Shown here in pieces: positions 15,953-20,017 of a stretch of 20,017 bases of DNA. The notes under the pieces were generated by a model. That model made no database searches and was not told the DNA's origin. It saw only the letters and a list, made by a program, of their open reading frames with translations. The position numbers and the translations under genes are program-made. Position 1 is the stretch's first letter; every line of letters starts with the position of its first letter. The DNA is taken from IMG/VR virus record IMGVR_UViG_3300017739_000167, positions 1-20,017 of that record, one strand, 5' to 3'. The stretch is from a virus.

Positions 15953-16627
15953 TTATCCCTCACTGTATAAATTGTTAAACACTCGTTGCGTATCCCAAAC
16001 ATAGTCTACGTTTTCTTTCGAGTTATATGTATGTTGGTTAGGTTTAAAGTCTGGAGCACCTTGCCCTGTCTCAAACCATGCTGGGTGAGTTACTCTCACT
16101 CTGTTATTGGGCAACGCAACAATGTTACCTGTATATTGCCCTGCATCTAACAACTCTAATACGTGAGACTGTTTGTGTTGTGCAGGATCATCTGCTACTT
16201 CATTATCTGTATAGTCTACAGTAAAGTAATACTTAGCTGGATAAAACTCTCCATCTATCTTTGCTATCCAAGGCGCTGGGCTTGCTCTCTCTAGCTTGTA
16301 CACACTATGTGTATGCGACATGCAGTCCCAAGGTTGCGCTAAGTACGGGGGTAGCTCGTTAGGCCATTCAGCCAAAGGGGTATCCGCAACCAACGCAGTA
16401 AGTGGCATCCTAGCCCACATTGCTCCTCCGTGGACGTTTTCTGATTCGTCAAAGTCAGACTCACATCCCGTGAAGATAACTTGGAAGCTGAGTGTTCTAT
16501 TGGGCATCGTAGTAACACCGATGACCATACAGTGAAGAAACTCTCCATGATACTCCTCCAAGTTCTTTGTGTACTCTCTACGTACCCACGCTTTAAAGTA
16601 AGGTATACTGCTAGTTAAATAAGACAT
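15953..16627 (-). CDS. conserved marine-phage protein, unknown function (224 aa)
   Basis: The N-terminus YLTSSIPYFKAWVRREYTKN, a central LSFQVIFTGCESDFDES, and a region rich in Trp/Pro/His (MWARMPLTALV, YLAQPWDCMSHTH) look like a soluble globular protein. I recognise the N-terminal pattern from cyanophage and other marine podovirus hypothetical proteins. The part near residues 105-190 (HSVYKLERASPAPWIAKIDG, then FYPAKYYFTVDYTDN) is beta-rich. There is no membrane segment or signal peptide. Its composition is much less basic than its neighbours. Confidence 0.65.
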   Translation of the reverse strand: MSYLTSSIPYFKAWVRREYTKNLEEYHGEFLHCMVIGVTTMPNRTLSFQVIFTGCESDFDESENVHGGAMWARMPLTALVADTPLAEWPNELPPYLAQPWDCMSHTHSVYKLERASPAPWIAKIDGEFYPAKYYFTVDYTDNEVADDPAQHKQSHVLELLDAGQYTGNIVALPNNRVRVTHPAWFETGQGAPDFKPNQHTYNSKENVDYVWDTQRVFNNLYSEG

Positions 16628-16630
16628 ATG

Positions 16631-16963
16631 TTATTTTTTTGCATTAGCTTTTTTCAATAGCCTAGCAGATTTACCGTGGTATTCTGCAAAAGGCTTACCC
16701 TTGTTAAAAGCTTTTGTTTCTTTCAACTGACGAGCTTCTTCTTTAGCCGCTTCTAATTTAACTATCTTTGCCTCAAGAGCACTTACTTTTTTAGAGTTCC
16801 AAGCAGATTTAGCTGCAGTACCTGTAGCCCTTAAACCTTCAATAACATTACTGACAGAGTTTTCTTTTAATAATTTACGTCTATATACAGGTGCTAAATT
16901 TGATATACGCTTTCGTAACTGCTTTACCTTTTGATCAGCACGAGATGTTTCTGTTTTAGGCAT
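16631..16963 (-). CDS. basic coiled-coil protein, unknown function (110 aa)
   Basis: This Lys/Arg-rich, helical protein has two heptad-like stretches: residues 10-38 (KVKQLRKRISNLAPVYRRKL) and about 60-85 (VSALEAKIVKLEAAKEEARQ). It ends with ARLLKKANAKK. An AGGAATTACTG ribosome site precedes the ATG, and the gene is closely packed with its neighbours. Nothing shows an enzyme. It may be a DNA-associated or structural accessory protein. Confidence 0.55.
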   Translation of the reverse strand: MPKTETSRADQKVKQLRKRISNLAPVYRRKLLKENSVSNVIEGLRATGTAAKSAWNSKKVSALEAKIVKLEAAKEEARQLKETKAFNKGKPFAEYHGKSARLLKKANAKK

Positions 16964-16976
16964 CAGTAATTCCTGT

Positions 16977-17228
16977 CTAAGCTATAATAAAATCTACGAT
17001 TTGTCCATCAGGAGTTCGTAGTTTATTTGGATTAGGATTGTAAGCATACATTTGATTAACCAACTTTAGATCTTCTACAGGTGTATCAGGAGTAATCTTG
17101 TTAGGTTCTTCTACCTTATACTCTTCGTTATTTCTACTAGATCTATCCTTATCTGCTTTCTCAAATATAATATTCTCATGAGTTTGAAAAGGAAAACTAG
17201 GTAAAGGAAAATGAGAGATGAGAGTCAT
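16977..17228 (-). CDS. small protein, unknown function (83 aa)
   Basis: The start is set at the ATG at 17228, which overlaps the previous stop as TAATG and follows AAGGTGAAG; an upstream in-frame GTG at 17234 is less likely. The N-terminus ISHFPLPSFPF is followed by a charged linker and a C-terminal segment with LKLVNQMYAYNPNPNKLRTP and GQIVDFIIA. I do not recognise it. The hydrophobic start is too short for a membrane helix. Confidence 0.5.
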   Translation of the reverse strand: MTLISHFPLPSFPFQTHENIIFEKADKDRSSRNNEEYKVEEPNKITPDTPVEDLKLVNQMYAYNPNPNKLRTPDGQIVDFIIA

Positions 17229-17524
17229 TACCACTTCACCTTATCTGCCCAGTAAGCTGCAGACATCTTGCCCTTCTTAATGTTCTTGGCATGACGAGCC
17301 TTAAAGCTTGCACGTTTCTTCTTCATCTTTTCAGATTCACCTTCCCTAGGCTTACCTGCAGTACTAGCACCCTTTTCACCAAACTTAATATATTTATACT
17401 TACCGTCTTCACTAGCCATAACGTGATGAGATTTACCACTGCCATCCTTAAGACGTTGAGGTTTATTCACCGCCTTAAGTCCTGCATCCTTCATCTTAGT
17501 CTTGACTCGTTCAGGTATAGCCAT
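17228..17524 (-). CDS. small Lys-rich conserved phage protein (98 aa)
   Basis: The signature VKTKMKDAGLKAVNKPQRLK, the segment YKYIKFGEKGASTAGK, and the C-terminus RASFKARHAKNIKKGKMSAA then YWADKVKW are familiar from many marine myo- and podovirus genomes, where the function is not established. The C-terminal half carries many Lys/Arg/His residues and might bind nucleic acid or metal. It starts within the endolysin stop (TAATG), so it is tied to lysis gene translation. Confidence 0.65.
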   Translation of the reverse strand: MAIPERVKTKMKDAGLKAVNKPQRLKDGSGKSHHVMASEDGKYKYIKFGEKGASTAGKPREGESEKMKKKRASFKARHAKNIKKGKMSAAYWADKVKW

Positions 17525-18033
17525 TAGATCATGCTCAAAGCTTGTTCTAGAGTTTCTTTATTGCGTCTCGTCCATCCACGACCAAATGTATCAAAGTGTC
17601 CTAACGATTCGTAAAAGCTCTGCCGTTGAGTGTACACACTCTCAATGATTATCTTAGGTTCATGATTCATAACAGCTTGCAGAGTCATAGGCCCAATAGC
17701 CCCATCTGCTGTTGCTCCCACAGCACGTTGAATAGCTTTAGCTGGACGGCTAGAACCACTATTAACTGCCCAGTCAAAGGCGCACCAGTCAACACCGCTA
17801 GGAAGATCATCACCACGCACCTTATCCCAGTAATTCTTTTTGTATAACGGTGCAACATCTACAAACGTCAAGTCACGCATAGTACCTTCTGTTACTTCAC
17901 GTCCTACCCAAGCTTCATATACTCTTTTAGTTACACCTAAGTTAGTCATTCCACCGGGATCTTGAGGATGATTTACAAAACCACCTTCATGATGCAATAG
18001 CATTGATAAACATTTGTCAAAGTTCTTTTTCAT
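17524..18033 (-). CDS. endolysin, GH108-type muramidase
   Basis: This 169-aa lysozyme-like enzyme should cut peptidoglycan to free progeny. The GH108 signature is present: HHEGGFVNHPQDPGGMTNLG (residues 14-33), with Glu16 in EGG as the expected catalytic acid. WCAFDWAVNSGSSRP and the C-terminal AVGATADGAIGPMTLQAV match the helical and peptidoglycan-binding part of this family. There is no signal peptide, so it needs the upstream holin for access. It starts 3 nt after the holin gene. Confidence 0.9.
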   Translation of the reverse strand: MKKNFDKCLSMLLHHEGGFVNHPQDPGGMTNLGVTKRVYEAWVGREVTEGTMRDLTFVDVAPLYKKNYWDKVRGDDLPSGVDWCAFDWAVNSGSSRPAKAIQRAVGATADGAIGPMTLQAVMNHEPKIIIESVYTQRQSFYESLGHFDTFGRGWTRRNKETLEQALSMI

Positions 18034-18036
18034 TTT

Positions 18037-18387
18037 CTACTTCCCAAAGAATTTACTTACAGAACGAATGCCTATACTGGCTGATACTATACCACCAAGA
18101 CTATATTGATACCACGTAGGCATAGACTCCAGTGCAGCAAAGCCAGCTTGTACTATACTGTTACCCCAGTCACCGCAAAATGCCAGAATTAAAGGGATAC
18201 TAAACAGTAAAGTTATCCATTCGTCTTTCCAGCTATTCTGAGTAGCTTGAATTGCAGCTAGATCCCAGTCAATCTCGCCAGTAGCTTGCTTTACTCTGAT
18301 TTCTGCGTTAGCTTTCTGTATTGCTACCTTGCCATCCAAGTATGTTGTAGCTAATCCACCAACTGCTCCTAAGATTTGACCAATCAT
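18037..18387 (-). CDS. holin, GTA-type 3TM family
   Basis: This 116-aa membrane protein has a hydrophobic N-terminus (MIGQILGAVGGLATTYL), a charged helix (residues 20-45), then SWKDEWITLLFSIPLILAF (residues 52-70) and WYQYSLGGIVSASIGIRSVS (92-111). This layout, with the SWKDEW and P-WYQ signatures, fits the 'holin of 3TMs, for gene-transfer release' family found in gene transfer agents and phages of alphaproteobacteria. It should form the membrane lesion that lets the endolysin out. It overlaps the preceding membrane gene by ATGA. Confidence 0.8.
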   Translation of the reverse strand: MIGQILGAVGGLATTYLDGKVAIQKANAEIRVKQATGEIDWDLAAIQATQNSWKDEWITLLFSIPLILAFCGDWGNSIVQAGFAALESMPTWYQYSLGGIVSASIGIRSVSKFFGK

Positions 18388-18587
18388 TTGTTCTCATTCC
18401 CTAGCCATACAGCAAAAGCACCAGTCATAGCACCAGTAACTACAGATATTAAGGCTGATTGCTGGGTAGACAAGTCTGGTTGTGATAATGCCCACTCAAT
18501 ACAGCGGATATACATAACAGTCATAACTAACATCATTAAACGTGGCATAATTTTCCACGCTAAAATACGTTCCATTGCTACAGTCAT
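18384..18587 (-). CDS. two-helix small membrane protein, second holin or antiholin candidate
   Basis: This 67-aa protein has two membrane segments: about residues 13-33 (IMPRLMMLVMTVMYIRCIEW) and 44-62 (ALISVVTGAMTGAFAVWLG). It lies directly before the 3TM-type holin with ATGA junctions on both sides. Short two-helix proteins of this look appear before holin genes in marine phages. It could be a holin, an antiholin tuning lysis time, or an unrelated membrane protein. Confidence 0.65.
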   Translation of the reverse strand: MTVAMERILAWKIMPRLMMLVMTVMYIRCIEWALSQPDLSTQQSALISVVTGAMTGAFAVWLGNENK

Positions 18588-18838
18588 TCCCAGTCCCTCT
18601 TTCTTTTAGGATCAAGTACATCTCTAGAGTCAATCATACCTTCTAAGTACATAGCTCTCTCTACTCTATCTAACGTATACTTCTCTCCAGTGTCCTGAAA
18701 TATCTTTTCACGTACATAGAATACATCACTCTTAGGAATATGTACCTTTTTAAGTGCATCTGAGTTATTAGACGCTAAAGCACTATAGAATTGTACTAAT
18801 ACATCCTCACTAGGGTATAGTTTTACTTGTTTTTTCAT
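18584..18838 (-). CDS. first late-operon gene, small unknown protein (84 aa)
   Basis: The ATG at 18838 (KKQVKLYPSEDVLVQFYSAL) is preferred over an in-frame TTG at 18847. Neither has a clear ribosome site, which is unusual in this window. The protein is charged and helical (YTLDRVERAMYLEGMIDSRD near the end), with no membrane segment. It is the first gene after the leftward promoters. No family is recognised; the short helical form would suit a small regulatory or DNA-binding protein, but that is a guess. Confidence 0.6.
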   Translation of the reverse strand: MKKQVKLYPSEDVLVQFYSALASNNSDALKKVHIPKSDVFYVREKIFQDTGEKYTLDRVERAMYLEGMIDSRDVLDPKRKRDWE

Positions 18839-18927
18839 AAGAGTCAAGGGTTAATTACAAGGGAAATACGTGCGACTAAAAAATTAGTGATAGTTAAACT
18901 TTAAAGTCACACGTTAAGTTAAAGTAT

Positions 18928-18963
18928 AGTGGTATATTTATAGTTATAGTTATCAATACCACT
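18928..18963 (-). other. stem-loop at 5' end of late transcript
   Basis: AGTGGTAT (18928-18935) and ATACCACT (18956-18963) form a perfect 8-bp inverted repeat with a 20-nt AT-rich loop. It begins within a few nucleotides of the start predicted from the TTGACA/TATCAT promoter. No U-tract follows. The layout mirrors the coat leader. Confidence 0.5.
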
Positions 18964-18972
18964 CATATAATT

Positions 18973-19001
18973 ATGATAACATACAAATATTAAGGTGTCA
19001 A
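18973..19001 (-). promoter_or_regulatory. main leftward sigma70-like late promoter
   Basis: The minus strand reads TTGACA (19001-18996), 17 nt, TATCAT (18978-18973): a consensus -35, optimal spacing and five of six -10 bases. The predicted start is near 18966, about 130 nt before the first late ATG. It lies next to the end of the TAAGTTTAAC array, so a protein bound there could control it. Confidence 0.65.
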
Positions 19002-19005
19002 CTTG

Positions 19006-19143
19006 TAAGTTTAACATTAATGTCTAACATTATAAGTTTAACTCTTCCTAAGTCCAATGATATAAGTGTAACTGTATATAGTTTAGTTATATAAGTTAAG
19101 TATTATAAGTTGTATTCTAAAAAGTTTAACTTTTAAGTTTAAC
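19006..19143. repeat. array of seven TAAGTTTAAC-type repeats
   Basis: Copies start at 19006, 19033, 19063, 19092, 19106, 19121 and 19134. Three are exact (TAAGTTTAAC at 19006, 19033, 19134); the others differ by one or a few bases (TAAGTGTAAC, TAAGTTAAG, TAAGTTGTA, AAAGTTTAAC). Spacing is 27, 30, 29, 14, 15 and 13 bp, which is close to one or two units of 14-15 bp. Related single copies occur at 18915 and, inverted, at 18893. It could be a binding-site or iteron array, or tandem promoters: read on the minus strand several copies run into TATAAT-like boxes. Confidence 0.65.
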
Positions 19144-19168
19144 TTACCTACTACTACTACGTAGTTTT

Positions 19169-19191
19169 ACACAAAGCACCCCCATTGTCAA
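19169..19191 (-). promoter_or_regulatory. possible second leftward promoter (-35 TTGACA)
   Basis: The minus strand has a consensus TTGACA at 19191-19186 followed after 16 nt by TAAAAC (four of six -10 bases). It lies upstream of the repeat array, so transcripts would cross it. The -10 is weak. Confidence 0.35.
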
Positions 19192-19218
19192 TCCCTGTTT
19201 CGTTAAAAAGTGATACAT

Positions 19219-19255
19219 TTGTAACAATTGTAACAAAACGTGATCTATGTTACAA
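19219..19255 (-). promoter_or_regulatory. leftward promoter overlapped by TTGTAACAA repeats
   Basis: On the minus strand TTGTAA (19255-19250), 17 nt, TACAAT (19232-19227) forms a good sigma70-like promoter. On the plus strand TTGTAACAA occurs twice in tandem (19219-19227 and 19228-19236), and an inverted TTGTAACA lies at 19255-19248, so the same 8-9-mer covers both the -10 and -35 regions. TTGT-A-ACAA is itself a short inverted repeat, as operators often are. Confidence 0.5.
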
Positions 19256-19277
19256 CTTTATGCACAGCTTTAAGCAT

Positions 19278-19292
19278 TGTTATAGTATAACA
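19278..19292. promoter_or_regulatory. 15-bp palindrome reading as extended -10 on both strands
   Basis: TGTTATA-G-TATAACA is a perfect inverted repeat around one base. Plus strand: TGTTATAGT; minus strand: TGTTATACT; both fit the extended -10 form TG-n-TATA-n-T. Neither side has a clear -35. It sits at the AT-rich to GC-rich change and may be a divergent promoter or an operator. Confidence 0.4.
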
Positions 19293-19362
19293 TTACTGTT
19301 TACACGTTATAGTTGTGTGTAAGTGCTCGTACATGGAAAGTAAAATCCAGTTCTGTTGCAGA

Positions 19363-19610
19363 GTATGTATATACGTACGTACATCGGGGGGGTGGCCCAT
19401 GCACGGGGGGGTATGTGTGGCCGTGTGTGTGCATTCTGCGCATGTGCATAGGGCTAAACGCTTGTTTTTACACGCTTTTTCTACCGATTGTGTATCTGCA
19501 AGCCGCACATATAGGCCTGCTATGCGCACATCTGCAGCGTGATGCGATCATGCAGCGCTTATGCACAAACACACATGTATGCACATATGATCACACACAT
19601 GATCACGCAC
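19363..19610. repeat. cluster of purine-pyrimidine alternating tracts and G-runs
   Basis: Perfect alternation runs 22 nt at 19363-19384, 14 nt at 19437-19450 and 21 nt at 19569-19589, with shorter CA/TG runs between them. Two G7 runs lie at 19386-19392 and 19405-19411. A 12-bp tandem repeat (ATGATCACACAC / ATGATCACGCAC) lies at 19587-19610. Such DNA is prone to Z-form or other non-B structures. No coding pattern is seen. Confidence 0.6.
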
Positions 19611-19664
19611 GAGGCTGTTCCTGATTCGTTCTTACCGGATGTTCTGCTTTTACCCTACCCTACC

Positions 19665-19679
19665 GTCGGACCGTCCGAC
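19665..19679. promoter_or_regulatory. inverted repeat GTCGGAC-C-GTCCGAC, operator candidate
   Basis: A perfect 7-bp inverted repeat with a 1-nt centre lies 135 nt before the rightward gene and 41 nt before a TTGACA box. A second, smaller inverted repeat CGCAT-A-ATGCG lies at 19698-19708. Both are placed where a regulator of the rightward genes could bind. No U-tract follows on the plus strand, and the loop is too short for a terminator hairpin. Confidence 0.4.
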
Positions 19680-19720
19680 ACCGCTTCCTTTTCCTTACGC
19701 ATAATGCGCACCAAAAGCCG

Positions 19721-19749
19721 TTGACATTCCCTCGATCATCGGCCAGATT
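19721..19749 (+). promoter_or_regulatory. possible rightward promoter
   Basis: TTGACA at 19721-19726 is consensus, but 17 nt downstream is only CAGATT (three of six). It may need an activator or may not be a promoter. The start would lie near 19757, giving a 40-nt leader to the ATG at 19800. Confidence 0.3.
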
Positions 19750-19799
19750 GATTGCATCGAAACGGCCAACACCGGCCACAGCAAAAAAGGAATACTTCG

Positions 19800-20017
19800 A
19801 TGACAAACGCAAAAACAAACACAAACGCAAAAGCACACTTGGACGGCAAGGTAACACATAACGGTCAGACGTTCACAGCAAGCGCTGCCTTTGCTCAGAT
19901 GGAAGCGGTACATGATCGTATGTGGCTCTTGCAAGAGCAGCAATTGGATTGCTACAAAGAAATCGGATTGCTTGTGATCCAGCTTCGTCCCTTGTACAAA
20001 TCAGACAAGCTTTTCGG
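19800..20017 (+). CDS. rightward gene, 5' part only (probable early gene)
   Basis: The ATG at 19800 has an AAAAAAGGA ribosome site 7-9 nt upstream, and the frame stays open for 72 codons to the right edge. The N-terminus is Thr/Asn/Ala/Lys-rich and likely flexible. From about residue 35 a helical stretch appears (MEAVHDRMWLLQEQQLDCYK, then EIGLLVIQLRPLYKSDKLFG). The Y-x-EIG-x-L-x-x-L-x-P-x-x-x-x-x-K-x-FG pattern recalls DUF3102-like phage proteins, but too little is present to assign it. Its direction, opposite to the late genes, suggests the start of the early/replication module. Confidence 0.6.
   Translation, partial: MTNAKTNTNAKAHLDGKVTHNGQTFTASAAFAQMEAVHDRMWLLQEQQLDCYKEIGLLVIQLRPLYKSDKLF

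Larger units (their letters stand above)
18848..19799. other. divergent control region without convincing genes
   Basis: About 950 bp separate the leftward late operon from the rightward gene at 19800. No frame here has a ribosome site, codon pattern or family motif that I accept. The left half (to about 19310) is AT-rich and repetitive with leftward promoters. The right half is more GC- and CpG-rich, with low-complexity alternating purine-pyrimidine tracts and inverted repeats. It probably holds early and late promoters and perhaps an origin or genome end. Confidence 0.6.

Noticed and set aside
19006-19143. CRISPR array
   Set aside because: The repeats are only about 10 bp, imperfect and unevenly spaced, with no unique spacers of constant size and no cas genes.
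19148-19160. (CTA)4 microsatellite
   Set aside because: Too short to mean more than chance in an AT-rich spacer.
19313-19624. Overlapping Cys/His/Thr-rich frames on both strands of the low-complexity region
   Set aside because: The products only reflect alternating CA/TG sequence; no ribosome sites, no family motifs, and frames overlap on both strands.
19660-19943. Minus-strand frames opposite the rightward gene
   Set aside because: They run antisense to a frame with a good ribosome site and contain Cys/Val/Phe runs caused by the opposite strand's codons.

Overview
This window looks like part of the genome of a lytic, short-tailed (podovirus-type) marine bacteriophage. Evidence for this: a continuous leftward block of head and tail genes (terminase, portal, scaffold, coat, tail adaptor, tail nozzle, tail fibre) with no tape-measure or tail-sheath gene; low-GC DNA; and many short Lys/Gly-rich proteins and 'N-x-GG-L/M' tags of the kind common in phages of marine alphaproteobacteria. 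The host and exact lineage cannot be fixed from the sequence. HMO-2011-like or pelagiphage-like podoviruses are my best guess by gene style. Recognition is from memory and reading; no search was run.

Layout, read in the direction of transcription (right to left). A gene-free control region of about 950 bp (18848-19799) separates a leftward late operon from a rightward gene that is cut by the right edge (19800 onward). The control region has two halves. The AT-rich half (18848-19310) holds several leftward sigma70-like promoters, an array of TAAGTTTAAC-type repeats, TTGTAACAA repeats and a bidirectional palindrome. The other half (19310-19799) is much more GC-rich and carries purine-pyrimidine alternations, two G7 runs, a 12-bp tandem repeat and inverted repeats.

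The late operon opens with a small unknown gene, then a lysis cassette: a two-helix membrane protein, a GTA-type 3TM holin and a GH108 endolysin (17524-18838). Next comes a string of small, mostly very basic proteins of unknown role (14356-17524), and within it a 46-aa DUF1127 gene with its own promoter. The packaging module follows (a small basic protein, small terminase, a DNA-binding-like protein, large terminase; 11860-14356). The head module is portal, a stand-alone 'QSD-motif' polyvalent-type protein, a 63-aa protein, a 509-aa probable virion protein, scaffold, major coat and decoration (3717-11857). The tail module is adaptor, nozzle and tail fibre (1-3656).

Most genes touch or overlap (ATGA, TAATG or TAGTG junctions), so translation is probably coupled. 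The few real gaps carry regulatory signals. Promoter-like sequences followed closely by a stem-loop precede the first late gene, scaffold and coat, and a UUCG-loop hairpin follows the decoration gene. This would raise scaffold, coat and decoration output relative to the tail genes.
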